Positions 9,871-22,192 are shown, counted from the first letter of the stretch. The stretch: DNA of 64,000 nt from Pycnopodia helianthoides (GCA_032158295.1 CM063247.1:18948875-19012874), one strand, 5' to 3'. Translations and numbers: made by a program. The notes: a model not told the origin generated them from the sequence alone.

Positions 9871-12560
9871 ATAATGCAAATATATTTATAATATTTTTAT
9901 GAGCGCTGTTTAAATTTGCCCACAATTGGAAATTATTTTTTCAATGGCTTAATTTGTTTCAAAATTGTCAATCAATTGTTGGTGGAGAGGAGGTGGATTA
10001 CTTTTCTGCCAACCCTGGTCTTGAAGGTAGTTTAAAAGATTTGCCTACTGCACATGAATAGGTATGTTCATCCCCCCCCAGAAAAAAAGAAAAGTCTTTA
10101 CTCTGCTACATGCCTCCCTGTTTCTTTCCCCCCCCCCCCCCAGTGACATGATGTAAAAGTACTTTGAAGTCCAAAACTGACACATTCCATTGCATAAATA
10201 AAGCAGATTGCCTACAAAATCAGCATCAACAATCAAGCGTATACATCAACGGAAAAAATAATGAACAAAAACTCCAGCCCGAGCACTTTTGATGACCTTT
10301 TGGCAATTTTTATATCCGGGAACCCCCCTCACCGTTTGGCAAAAATCCCAGCGAGAGCCAGTCACGATCTGACTGTAATAAATTAAACAGCTACCGTGTC
10401 TCCCTACGGTAGTACAGGTGTCCCTGTCTCTATCCAACCAATTAAAATATCTTCCACTCCAGTAAGCTCTGCGGGTCGTAGAGTGTAGAGAGGAGCTGCA
10501 AGGTTTCGCTTGACGGGGCTGCCCAACTTTTTTTTCTCAGAAGCTTCAGTGGTGATTATTAGTCATCGGCCAGTTGTTAATACGTTCTTGAAGACGTTGA
10601 CGCATCATTCTTACATGTGCAATGAAAATCAATCAATTAATAACTTCAGTTCCTGGTGTCGAGAATCCTATGCATGGAAACCTTCAGAATTAAAAAAAAA
10701 ATAGTTTCTTGTAATCACAATTTGTCGTTATTATGGTGCATCCGTTTTTTTTCTTCTCTTCTACCATTCAAATTAATGTGCGAAAGTGAGAGGCGAAGTA
10801 GTCTGACCCCTTTTTCGGTAAATGAGAATCAGTAGTCATTATTGTTGTTGCAGGTTGGGAACCAGTCAAAGAATAGAGCTATTGACCGGATTCACCTAAC
10901 GTCATCAATTTTGGTTGCGCTATTTTGTGAGTTAGATTCCCTGTGCGTTACTGTACAGTGCGCATTTTAAGCGACGCACCTGCAGTAGATGTGCACGATA
11001 TCCTCGTTTTGACTCCCAACATGGCAGACCATGGGGGGACGCGGTAGTGCTTGTGACGACAGTGCAAGGAGCCAATACCTAGGTTGAATGATCCTTGGTA
11101 CATAATTGTGTATACAATGTACATTCATTCCAATTATTGTAGTTTCCTAAAAGACACCATACAGCCAATCTGTTTAATTTCATCAAATTACATCTTCGAT
11201 TTTGAGGGAGAAAAAAATATTAATGTTTAGTCTGGGGATGTCAAAATATTTTATCTGAGGACGACTTTCAATATCATTTCAGATGGTAACTTTTTTTTGA
11301 CAATAACATAAACTTTTACCAAGTTGGTTTTAAAAAGTCGGTCTCTGGTGAAAAAATCTGTCATTTCCCCAGGTTTTGACCAAATCATAGCTGAAGTACA
11401 AAAATGGATGCTCAAGTTGTGAATCACAAGATAAAACTGAAGTATCTTTACGACATGAAGTTTGAGTTTGAGTCTTGAAGGAGATGCGCTAAGATTCATT
11501 TTAAGATGAGCTATCCATTGAATTAATCATAAGGCTGTCAAGAACACAAATGTGCTGAGCACAGAAAAGTTTTGCTAAGCAAAAATGTATTACCAGCCAA
11601 AATAATGTTTGAATGTGATGGGTGACGGGGGGGGGGGGGTGGTAGTATTTTCAACATTGGAAAAGTGACGGCGAAACTATTGATGAGTAAGCCAGTGAGT
11701 AATGTGCTCGTATGTTTCAACAATCTGTTTGCGTAATCCAAGATGTATCTTCTGAGAAAACACGATCCAGGCAGATGCCCCAACGGGATGAGGGTGCATG
11801 CATCCAATCATAGCAGCGATCAGCTGCCACTCCACTGCACATCTCAGTCCAATCGGCCCATCTGGGCTTTGTACGCCTCATTTGCAGCTAAACCACTGAG
11901 GAAACAGTGTATCTGTCTGCAGTTCCGACTGAGTTAGTTCAGGTATCGGCTTTGAAAACCTTGGTCTTGGTCTTATCGTGCCGATAATGGGGCTCTGGCA
12001 CGCTCAAGTTCAATGCTTTACGAGGAATGTTTCATCATTGGGCTTTTGGAAAAGTATGTGTACATTCATTCCAATAGGGTGACTCACAATAAAAATGGCA
12101 TTTTCCAAAACAAAAAAAAATCAAATAAAATGGTTGGCTAACAAAACTCACACTCCACAACTCAGCGGCTGGGCAGTTTGGAACCTTAAAATGGCTGACA
12201 TGACTGTGAAAAACATTCACCAGCCTCACAACAAACAAAATCTTATGCCGTTAACACAGACAAATTAAATCATTCCCTTGGGTTCACCACATCCCATGTT
12301 CCGGGTGAACTGCAGTATTTTATTCCAAATCCCCCAGTTTAGGGAAAAACACCGAACAACTTTGTTCACGGAGAAAAACTGGAGAACACTGAAAAGGATA
12401 TCCTGGTAATTAAACTGAAAGCAAAATAAAATATTTCGTAAGGGGTAGGAAGCTCAAAGAAGAATCATGGGTTTTTTCCTCTTTTAGGGGGGCGTAGGCA
12501 CCACTGCATCTCAAGGAGCTTCTCTCACCTTGTACTCCAAGTCACAAACTTTGATCTACA
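9871..12560. other. Intron sequence with homopolymers, no gene recognised
   Basis: Within the 15.6-kb intron. Contains C runs near 10070 and 10130, and G runs at 11627-11639. Small ORFs (10510-10704, 11743-11937) lack splice context or domains. GTACATTCATTCCAAT occurs at about 11119 and 12060, a phrase also found in the 73-bp array at 29.2 kb; this may be a dispersed fragment. Confidence 0.5.
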
Positions 12561-12566
12561 AACAAA

Positions 12567-12934
12567 CTTCTTATAACTGTCCCTAAAACAACCACATCCT
12601 TTGGCGATCGTGCCTTTTCAGTCTTCGCTCCCAATCTTTCGGAACTCCTTACCAATAAACACCCGAGCTACAGAATCTCTAGACATTTTCAAAAGCATGC
12701 TTTAACTACATTTGTTCTGAACAGTTTATGGCTGAGTCTTTATATTGTGTTTATCCACTTGTTTTTTCGTTAGTGAGCAAATCTCTCTTTAATGTACTTT
12801 TAATGACACCTGTATACTTAGATAAAAGTGTCATGTAAGCTTTTTTTGCATTTCCTTTGTTGCAGTGCCTCGGAACATGTTCGGACATAGATAGACAGCA
12901 CTTTACAAATGTTGTGTTATTATTATTACAATAA
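12567..12934 (+). pseudogene. LINE 3' end: remnant of reverse transcriptase C terminus
   Basis: The frame starting near 12567 reads LLITVPKTTTSFGDRAFSVF then APNL. This is the VPRTRTKTYGDRAFSVAAPKLWNSLP-type end found in CR1/L2-like non-LTR retrotransposons. Beyond APNL the match decays and the frame runs to a TAG near 12772. A 3' tail GCACTTTACAAATGTTGTG plus (TTA)n reaches 12934. The element is 5'-truncated and dead. Confidence 0.65.
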
Positions 12935-13139
12935 GGGGCCATTCAGAAAAAACAATATTAAAAAAATTAAATCTTTTTTCGAAATTGTGGGAGGGTGGGA
13001 AAAGCCATTGAAAACTGCTGATGTTGGAGACCTTTGATCGCAAATATCTGCATCATTTGAGGTATTACTTTATTGGGAGGGTCAAAACAATTTTGAAAAC
13101 AAATCATTTTTTTTAACATTGACTATTCTGAATGGCCCC
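12935..13139. mobile_element. MITE with TAA target duplication (Harbinger-like)
   Basis: Inverted ends GGGGCCATTCAGAA and TTCTGAATGGCCCC, 205 bp, with TAA on each side (12932-12934 and 13140-13142). A 3-bp TWA-type duplication is typical of PIF/Harbinger elements. It sits directly at the end of the LINE tail. Confidence 0.8.
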
Positions 13140-13443
13140 TAAGTCGCCTAGTTTGCAGTGCGTTGCCCTTTAACCAGATCAAGCGTGTCAGACTAGGTGT
13201 TAGTCATCCCACGGAGAACCCTCTAAAAAGCTCTCCCAAAGTGAGACCTTATATTTGCGTTTCTCCCCTGACATTAACGGTGGCATTTTCCAATCGAGGG
13301 CGGTTGTTTTCCTCTTTCCCTATTTTTGGCGCTGAAGTCGAGTCTGGGCAGTGGAGAGGCACAGCGAATGTTTTGTTAAGTGACATCAGGTGTGTTAGTG
13401 TTCACCACCTGCTTTATAGTGTCCACTATCCTTGTGGTTGTCC

Positions 13444-13798
13444 TTAAAGGCCTTGTACACTATTGGTAAGATCGAAAAACACAATGTTCACAGATTCACA
13501 CATAACTCACATGATTTAAAGTAAGTAATGGTAGAAAGGGTTCCTTAAAATATTTCTGCCTAAAATGCTATCGTTTCTGAGAAACGAGTAAAACAATAGT
13601 AATTATCGCGCGCGATAATTTGAAAAAACAGATTCAAACACATAAGATCTCTTTTCACTATTTTCTCGTGACTTCGATGACCAATTGAGCTCAAACTTTC
13701 ACAGGTTTGTTTGTTCATGCATAAGTTTAATCACACAAAATGTGGACACTGATTTTGAGCTGTTACCAAAAGTGTACAATACCTTTAAAGGAAGGGTT
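13444..13798. mobile_element. TTAA MITE, TTGTACACTATTGG-end family
   Basis: TTAA on both sides; ends AAGGCCTTGTACACTATTGG and CCAAAAGTGTACAATACCTT are inverted. The centre has ATTATCGCGCGCGATAATT. A close second copy is at 28421-28761. Its right TTAA is also the left TTAA of the next element. Confidence 0.85.
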
Positions 13799-14234
13799 AT
13801 AAATTTGGTAAAGACTCCAAAAAAATGAATGACCATAAAAAAATGTTTTGGTGAGAAGCACTGCAGCTGTTGATAGAATAAACTAGTCTGAGAATGGATT
13901 CCCTTCAAAGTAATATGGTTTGGATAATTTCTCACCCGAAAACATTTGAATCTGAGAAACGATTCGTGCATGAATAGCTTCGGAGATTTCTGAGGGGTGG
14001 TGTCCGTTTGCGAATGCTGCGGCCAGAGATGCGGTTGGTACCGCTGTCACCTCGCTTAACGTGGATGAATTCAACGTTCTTGTGAAAATCCGGTGACAGT
14101 TTTTTGCTGATTTCTCAGCAAGTGCACACTGTATTCAGCTGAAACTTTCACATATGACTTTTATTGTATCTTTGTTAAATTTTGCCTGTAGATAAGCAAT
14201 ACGTTAACCAAAACCCATATGACCCTACCTTTAA
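13795..14234. mobile_element. TTAA MITE, GGTAGGGTCAT-end family
   Basis: TTAA flanks at 13795-13798 and 14231-14234. Right end AAAACCCATATGACCCTACC. Internal block GCGGTTGGTACCGCTGTCAC and AACGTTCTTGTGAAAATCC marks this family. Copies: 38685-39131 (reverse), 44891-45536 (enlarged) and about 51050-51455 (reverse, partial). Confidence 0.75.
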
Positions 14235-15846
14235 GTGTACATGGACGGATTTTTTAAATAACGGCTCTTTTATCTCAGATTAAACTATAACTGCCATTAA
14301 ATATTAAACAGCTGACCAAAATGATCCTGCTTAGCATGGGGCGACTTGTCAAACAGTTCGAGTGTTGAGTTCATACCATATGGTGGATATAAATTAGTGA
14401 GGGCATAGAGAGATGACAACAGATAGGGGGCAGGCTTGTGGTTATCTACAATCTACACCAGGGATTTGAGGGTTTAAATACTTGTTATTTTGTTCCCTTC
14501 TCCCACAGTACAAATAAAACCGAGGTAGCTGGTGAAATAGTCCGGCCACTTCTAGCTTAACTATGCAAAGATCTTAGTAGCATGTAGGGAATCCAACGAC
14601 AATGCCCACCGTATGTTAAAGGTCTATTTCTTGCCCACCAGACGGCTGTTAGTTTCCCGCCGCCAGAATCCATCATTAATTCACAAACACAACTCATTTC
14701 GGATTGGAGAGGCCACATCTAAGAAATTCCCCGTCACGTCCACTTATTAAAAATTTAAAAAGTGTGCTCCCGAGAATGGATCGTGATAAAGTGGTGTTTG
14801 TGTTATCTATTGCGAAACCTAAACCGTCGCGGAGAGGCCCTCGCCTGATTGTCGAGGCTCGACGTCGGAAGAATTATTGAAACATTTGTCAACACCTCGA
14901 AGTACGCTCACTCCCATTAACAGTCAATCCAAAAACCCACGATTACAAACCACATGAAATTTTCTTTATCAGCGAGCGCTGAGAAGTGAGATGGCTGGGA
15001 TCTGGGACGGCCCTTTCCTGAGAGACTGTTTGTTACACTGAGATGAAAAAAAATCCAATTAAAAAACGGACGACGTAGCACCCACCCACTTCTTGACTGA
15101 TGATGGCTCTGAGGATGATACGTCGTCGTTGTCGGTTAGCTTTGTCCTTGTGCAATGAGGTGGAAAACACTGGTGGATTATAATTGAATAGAGAGGCTGA
15201 AGGAGATGAGAAGAATGTGTTGACATTACACTTGATTCTGTTTGTTTGTTGTGGTTATCAAAATAATGGATGTTTGGATCAGTGAAAGAATGTCAACATT
15301 ATAAGTTACGTTCCTTAATAAACTCAAATCGTACCAAATATATTTAAAAATGATGAAACACAATATTAAGTTTTTATTAACCTTTTTTTAATTATTATTT
15401 TGTATTCCTCTTGCAACCCCTAAATCCATGCACATGTATGTATTACTAGAAAAACAGTGCTCAATAGAGGGAAATCAAAAGAGGGCGCACTTCCCCGCTC
15501 TTCGCTTGCCGACGCGATCTTGGATTTGGCTTCGACCGTTCAGGGCTGTACCGAATGACCGCTATACCAAACGAATTTCATGCACCCTGTGCCGTGTTCG
15601 TTATACGCCTTCTACTGTATTCTACTTTTGCTAAAATTTGAATTCTCTAAATGTCATGCATTTTGAGCTGTAAATTACCACTTTTTCAAGAAAAACGCAA
15701 ATAAAAATTGTAGAAGCTATGAGTATGACTGAAGTCAGGGTTTACACACCTTCAAAGCTGACTTCCTAAACTTTATTTTGGTTGCAACTTAAACTTTCAC
15801 AAAGGTAAATTTTATGCTATGTTGTAACCAGTACAAACGCTTAACT
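14235..15846. other. Repeat-poor island in the large intron
   Basis: I recognise no repeat family between about 14235 and 15846. The part from 14560 to 15250 is less AT-rich and has CpGs (ACCGTCGCGGAGAGGCCC, GAGGCTCGACGTCGG, GACGACGTAGC, ACGTCGTCGTTGTCGG). No exon with matching phase is seen. A regulatory role is possible but only inferred. Confidence 0.4.
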
Positions 15847-16112
15847 ATTATTATTATTATATCTTTCTGATGATGAAACCAAGGGACCCTCAAAAGCGAC
15901 TATGCACTGTGACCCGTAGGTCTGAAGAAACCTATTTAGAGAGAAACGATGAAGAAATGTCAGTTTTAGATGTGGGAGGAAAACCCCACATTGGGGAAAC
16001 CCACGCACTCAGGACTGAAAACCTGATCTAGATGCAAGGTTCCGGTCTCAGGATCTGAATTGGGGTCCACAGAGGTGAAAGGCAGGGAAGGAACCACTAA
16101 GCCAACCCTATT
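15847..16112 (-). mobile_element. tRNA-derived SINE (family 2), reverse
   Basis: Read on the minus strand: GGTTGGCTTAGTGGTTCC, body with TTTTCAGTCCTGAGTGCG, CCCACATCTAAAACTGACAT and a TAATAATAATAATAG tail. Matches the forward copy at 35510-35775. Confidence 0.75.
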
Positions 16113-17338
16113 AGTAGGGCCGATTTAGTCAGCCCTGCCTGTATACAGTCAGAATGTTACGATGATTTAATCGGCTGGGACACTACGAAGGTTTACAAAC
16201 CTAGAACAAATTTAATTGACTTAACCACATCGGATGACGTGTCGACATTTTCTAAACTGGTTTACGTTGGACGGTTTTGGTCGACCAGAGTTACTTCAAA
16301 GCGCCCTCAATTTTTCAGTCAATCGGACGGTTGACATAGATACCCACCTGGACATTCGATTGTGTAGTGTGCACAGGCATACTTCTACCGTTTTATGCTT
16401 CATTTTACCCATACAAAGAAGAATATAAGGTACAGGAAATCATGCCGATTCTGGACATTGGTTCTTCGTTAAATATGTGGCATACAAGAATGAACAGGCT
16501 GCCTTGGCAGATTTTTGGCCGTGGCGTACGGCCAAGGTTTGCAATTTACGGTGAATGCATACTCATATTTTTCACACAAGATCAACAAATATCCCCTGTG
16601 CTGATTATGAAAACCTTAATTTGTTGTCTTTCATTTGTCAAGTCATGGTTTCATCATGGCAACAAAATTTTCAAAGGAATTTGATAACTCCGGAAACTCC
16701 AAAATGTTCCGAAAAATAATACCTATTGCCCTTGAAAAAAAAAATACCCTGTGTGACAGGCCAAACAGGGCAATAAAATTCAGATTGCATTATGTTTTTT
16801 TTTACATTGGTCTTTACCACTCAGTACAAAATAAGAACCTGCATTAATCACCAAATGGAGCCCACCAGGTCAAAGGTTGGCAGGCACAAAGTGTACACAT
16901 CTGTGGAAATAAAAATAAGCCATCATGTAGTGTGTTCACATTTGTAGATACTCAATGAGCACCACATTTAAAACTTACTCTGCTATTTTTTCTGTAATAC
17001 TACATGAATGTAGGTGTTATGTTAAAACTATAGTGCAAAAAGTACAAACAACATGAAAGTTAGGGCCAAATTATTTCCCTGCCAAATGTGAGGCAGCCGA
17101 CCTCTCTACGTTCAGTTGCCGCCTTGCTCATTTTTTGCCAATATTACCGCTGCACTGTTTTGGAATTGCCATAAAGAGTATACTAATCAAGAATCGTTCA
17201 TTATGTGTTTGACCTCCATGTACCCGGAATTCACAATTTGGATTGTGTAGACGGAATTGTCTGGCATTTGGTGCGTGCACTGCATTCTTGTCAGTTTGCG
17301 GACTGTGCACATTTTGCTTCAGTCATCAATTCGAATAG

Positions 17339-17988
17339 TTAAAGAGGGGGCTTCAAGGTCAAATTCAGTTTTGTGATCCACTCATTTTCCAATAGATAGA
17401 GTCCTTATGAAAATTGGGGAAAAATTACAAGTCTCTATAACCTCACGTTAAAATTGTGTAAAATGCCACTGTGTTTGATACCCTTCAAAGGCAATTTTTG
17501 TCAAAAACCCCAAAATGTTTGATGACATCACATTTCAAATATTGTGATCTGTACATTTTTGTACACAGAACTTTCAGTTCATTCCTGAATTCTGATGATT
17601 CTTAATCAAAATGGCATTGCATTTGAGTTTATGTCTGGCGCAGAAATTGCTCTTTGCAATGTAGAGACCCATTTGTTTTTGCTGTCCAATAACATAGTAG
17701 TTGAGCGAGAGGTTGTCTTCAGCCAACGCCTTCTCGGGAAACTCTGATGGTCGTCTTCCACGCATCCCGGTCCAGCATCAGCGTCCTTACCTCAGTTGTT
17801 TCTTGTTGTGTTGCGTCCCTCTTCAGCAATTACATCATGTTTCAAATTCTGCTCCGAAAGAGCACTAAATAAAATGACATTTTGCCCAATTTTAACGAGA
17901 GGTTAGATAGAGGCTTTCATGAGGGCTCAATCTATTGGAAAATGAGTACATCACAAAACTCAATATGACCTTGGGAGTCCCTCTTTAA
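17339..17988. mobile_element. 650-bp TTAA element with long inverted ends
   Basis: TTAA at 17339-17342 and 17985-17988. Left end AAGAGGGGGCTTCAAGGTCA, ATTCAGTTTTGTGATCCACT, CATTTTCCAATAGAT; right end is the inverse, with ATCTATTGGAAAATGAGTAC, CACAAAACTCAATATGACC, TTGGGAGTCCCTCTT. The arms exceed 55 bp. The ~500-bp interior has no coding frame for a transposase. No other copy is in this window. Confidence 0.8.
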
Positions 17989-19690
17989 CACCTCTCTCTC
18001 AGTTCATTTATAGCCAGATAAACACAGATAAAACCTAGATACAAATTTGGTTAAAAGTTACCCTGGTTTGTGTTAGGTCACATTTTGTGCTATCTACTGC
18101 TGTACAACCAGAGATATTATTTGAAACAAAATTGCATTCAGATGATGACAAAAAGTCTGGACTTTGTAAAAAAAAAAAAAAAAAACAATAAAAGCTGCTG
18201 CGATGGTCATAAAAGGAAAAAAAGGTTGTTTACATGTGAAAGTCTGTTTTGTAACGTGTATGAATGTCAAGTGAAGTCTCTAACAAGAAAGACGTCAGCA
18301 TTTTTGTTTTGCCCTAGGCTGCCATTAATATCAATGTACATGTATGTACCTGTACATTGAAGAAGAAGCTTTCACACTCTATCTCAAGTATTTATCATTT
18401 ATTAAAGGTACGAGAGATACCGTCTGAAATATCTCTGTGAAGACTTGCAGTATTATATTATAATTATCAATATTGGTTTATTATTATTGGTTTACCAAAA
18501 TGGCAAACATGCCGGCCTAAATGCCAAACATGCCGGCTTAAATGCCGAACTGCGGATGCATACAAAGAATCAAAACATTACAATCTTGAAAATACACAAA
18601 ACTACACAAGGAAATCTATTAAAAAATCAAACACAAAACCAAGATACAGTGAAAAAGGTACAGTGAGAAAGGAACGAAAATGCTTCAAAAACTTATAAGC
18701 TTAAAAACGGGGCCAGCCAGTAAGTTTGATAGAAACCAGAAAGCCACTGATAAAAAGGCTAACCATTTTTGGACAAGCAGACTTGTTAGTTTAGGAATAC
18801 AGCTGTTGTTATATCTGCTGGTTCTACATTTAAAAACAGTAAGCTGGTCTGCATTTCTTAGGTTGTTATTCCTATTTGGAATGTTACAGCCAATTTCGGA
18901 GTCTACTGGAATTTAGAATGGACCTTCAAAAATTTAAGAAGACTTCATATATACTTGATATGGACGTAACCAGAGTCATATCTACTGAAGGTATTTTTTA
19001 TTTAGTATTATTTGTTTCTTGTTTATCTTGGGGGAATCTTTCAGTGAAACACTGTTTTTTCAAAGCTGCCCAGCAGGAATACAATCGTTCAGTAATATAA
19101 AAATAGAAAATGATATAAAACATTCAAAAGATATTGCAGTGTATAAATAAATTTGACGAAATGAATAGTAAAGTGGGGGCAAGGTTGATAAAATTGTAAA
19201 CTTCGAGGGTGGTTAAAAAGAAAAAAATCTGTGCCAGCCAGAAGAGATGAAAATAATAAATATTAAAAAAAATTGCACCTTGTAAAAAAGACAGTTAAAA
19301 ATATAAATAAGTCAAATAAGATGCAACATCAGAGTGCATCAATTTTATATGACATGTCATTTACATTTATATTCTGAGAGGAATTTACCTGGCTTTCTTG
19401 CATGGCCTTTATCATTTGTAAAGCACATCTTTTTGTGTAAACATTTAATTTTGGCTGAAACGTAGCATATTGAGTAACATATTGTTTGAAGTATTCAAGG
19501 AATTTTTGTGCAAGCCTTGCTGGTGGGGCCTGCAGTGGCACGATCAATCAGCCTGGTTATAGATGTGGTTATGCAGTGAGCGCTTGGAAAATCAAATTCA
19601 AATGTAAACTGTCCAATTTAAAACCGGGAATTTTTATATGTATGTATTGATACTGATGGATGACAGTTGGAATTTTATATGCATGATGAC
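17989..19690. other. AT-rich intron sequence, no gene recognised
   Basis: Contains an A20-type run near 18167-18184 and a ~24-bp duplication (CAAACATGCCGGCCTAAATG and CAAACATGCCGGCTTAAATG at 18504-18545). ORFs at 18070-19100 are chance products of AT-rich sequence and show no domain. Confidence 0.5.
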
Positions 19691-19691
19691 C

Positions 19692-20088
19692 ATGGCCCAA
19701 TTTCATAATGCCTGTAAGCGAACACTTTCTGCTTGCGGAGCGGCCATTAGCACATTTTTTTGGTCATAAACACTGCTGACTGTAAGCAAAGCAAAATTTA
19801 TACCAGCTTGTCGGTGGTTTCTTGTGAGCAGGGCCCAACGTCATGGCTCTGCTTACCGCGGATTTCTGCGCTTACGTATCATAGATTATGTGCTACAAGG
19901 GCTTCGAATCGCAGAATTCCGCAATAAGCAGAGCCATGAAATTGGGCCCTGATGAGTTACGAAACATTAAGCAAATCCATTGTGAACGCACATCGTTTAT
20001 GAAATACACTTTTGCTTACACATGTTTGTCTGCTATACTAAGCTCAAATATTTGCTTACGGGTAAACAGCTTTAGGAAATTGGGCTCA
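19692..20088. mobile_element. Palindrome-ended MITE carrying a second MITE
   Basis: Left end GGCCCAATTTCATAATGCCT, right end AGCTTTAGGAAATTGGGCTC, roughly inverted. The element at 19831-19949 is nested inside. Related to 26342-26523, 33054-33248, 58147-58350 and 61295-61520 (GGGCCCAATTTCATAAAGC family). Confidence 0.55.
19831..19949. mobile_element. Palindromic MITE, GGGCCCAATTTCATGGCTCTGC family (nested)
   Basis: 119 bp, ends GGGCCCAACGTCATGGCTCT and AGAGCCATGAAATTGGGCCC. The hairpin arms carry CTGCTTACCGCGGATTTCTG and its inverse. Copies at 33784-33904 and 38516-38638. The 142-bp satellite at 6641-7471 derives from this family. Confidence 0.8.
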
Positions 20089-20100
20089 GGGCTTGGGTTC

Positions 20101-20485
20101 TTAAAGACACTGGACACTATTGGTAATTGTCAAAGACCAGTCTTCTCACTTGGTGTATCTCAACATATGGATAAAATAACAAACCTGTAAAAACTTGAGC
20201 TCAATTGGTCGTCAAGTTGCGAGATAACTATGAAAGAAAAAACACCCTTGTCACACGAAGTTGTGTGCTTTCAGATGGTTGATTTCAAGACCTCAAATTC
20301 TAATTCTGAGGTCTCGAAATCAAATTCGTGGAAAATTACTTCTTTCTAGAAAACTATGTCACTTCAGAGGGAGCCATTTCTCACAATGTTTTATACTTTC
20401 AACCTCTCCCCATTACTCGTTACCAAGTGAGGTTTTATGCTAATAATTATTTTGAGTAATTACCAATAGTGTCCACTGCCTTTAA
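20101..20485 (-). mobile_element. TTAA MITE, GGACACTATTGG-end family, reverse
   Basis: TTAA flanks at 20101-20104 and 20482-20485. Ends AAGACACTGGACACTATTGG and CCAATAGTGTCCACTGCCTT. The internal hairpin around AGACCTCAAATTCTAATTCT is degraded relative to 5021-5424. It starts 12 bases after the previous MITE. Confidence 0.85.
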
Positions 20486-20765
20486 AGGTTTTCAGCAAGA
20501 AGTTTGGGTGACAAATGGATTTACTGTTATGCAAACCCTTGTCAGGGACCAGTTACTGGTGACATGTTTTACATGGCAACTTGGCGGAGCACGACCTTTC
20601 TGCGCCTAGTAAGTTCATAATTTGCGCTGATGATTTTCATAAAACAGTGTATGAAGGTCACAGTTCTAGTAACGTTTTTTTTTTTAAGCAAAATTTAATT
20701 AGTATAGTCAGTAATCAATTTTATGGCTTTTGACTGGCAACCCGGAACAAACATGTTGACAAAAT

Positions 20766-20890
20766 AGGGAGATTGCCAACATTCGTGCTAGATAGCTCAG
20801 TTGGTTGAGCACTGGCACGTTAGTCCGGAGGTCATTCTTTCAAATTCCGCTTCAGTAAATTTTCTGTGTTAAACCCAAAATTAGATTAAG
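20766..20890 (+). mobile_element. tRNA-derived SINE (family 5)
   Basis: AATAGGGAGATTGCCAACAT then GCTAGATAGCTCAGTTGGTT and GAGCACTGGCACGTTAGTCC. The A box is intact (TAGCTCAGTTGG); the B box is decayed. The tail contains TTAAACCCAAAATTAGA. Confidence 0.7.
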
Positions 20891-21161
20891 TTTTCAATGG
20901 AAACGTTTCCAGAGGTACATAACTTGTTCTTGTAGCAACTTTACAACTTTAAACTTCTGCCATAAAAATGAGTGTTGCACTTTACTTCCCTTGTATGCTA
21001 AACAAAAACAGTTTCTTTATGAAATGGTATCGCTATAAAATTGTGCCGGGTCCTTGCAACTATGTCTCCAAAGTATGGAATTATTTGCAGTCTCAAGAAA
21101 CTACTGCTGACATTGTACTTGTATCTAATGTGTTTTTATTCCGGTTTTATTCTCATTACAG

Positions 21162-21188
21162 GGCCATAGGTGTCATCACGTACATTCT
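21162..21188 (+). CDS. DAPK-like kinase exon C: 27-nt microexon (AIGVITYIL)
   Basis: A 27-nt exon with acceptor TTACAG and donor CT|GTAAGT. It completes the Trp codon, encodes AIGVITYI and the first two bases of Leu. AIGVITYILLSGASPF across exons C-D is the helix F / following loop signature of DAPK kinases (WSIGVITYILLSGASPF). It lies 15.6 kb after exon B and 850 bp before exon D. The size is a multiple of three, so skipping it would keep frame but remove most of the buried helix F, which should inactivate the kinase. Confidence 0.92.
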
Positions 21189-22012
21189 GTAAGTACTGCA
21201 GTCCAACTTTAAATACTATTGTCGATCTTTTCCCCGTAACGTCAGTCATATTTCTTTACTGTATTTAAGCATTTATTCACCATCAATTTACACATTGGTT
21301 GATTTTTTCTGTGGAAGTTTATTAATTGACTCAGGATATATACACATGGTGTTTCCGCACACTGAATATACATTGATGTAGAGTCTGTTTCTCTAAAAAT
21401 GTAGCACCCTGAAAGTTTAGTGTTTACTCCACACACACAGGAGGCATCATCCTATTTTCCTGGATTTTTTTTTGTTTTTTTTGGAAGAACCCCCTCCCCT
21501 CCTGAAACAATTCCAGTTGTTAGTATTAATTTTACTCAAAACCATTGCATGACTACAGGGCTTGAATTTAGGGGGAACATCCACAAGACCAGAGGGCTTG
21601 TAGCTCAAAATATTTACTGGACCAGACTTTTTGTTGCAAGACCAGATTCAAAATGAGAACAAAACCTTGTTGACGCAGTTTAGCATGCATTTAACAGATT
21701 TGATTTGAATGAACACTAAGACATGTAACAGAAGATTTGTCTCATTTGTCTTTCATATAAAGTGTACTTTACTCAACAGAATCGAAAGGAATTTATCAGA
21801 CCCTTAGTCAACATTTGAACTTATTTTGTTTTATTACAACTCTGTGTGAGGCATTCCTATTCAGTTGAGAAAAAAAACACAAGACAACCGGACTTGTCAG
21901 GTCTTGAGGCTACTGGCCCGGCACTAAAATCACTGGCCTCGGGCCTGCGGTCCAGTGTGAAATCCGAACCCTGGACTAAAAGAAATGGTATTGGATTGTC
22001 TGTTGTAACTAA

Positions 22013-22192
<180 letters not shown>

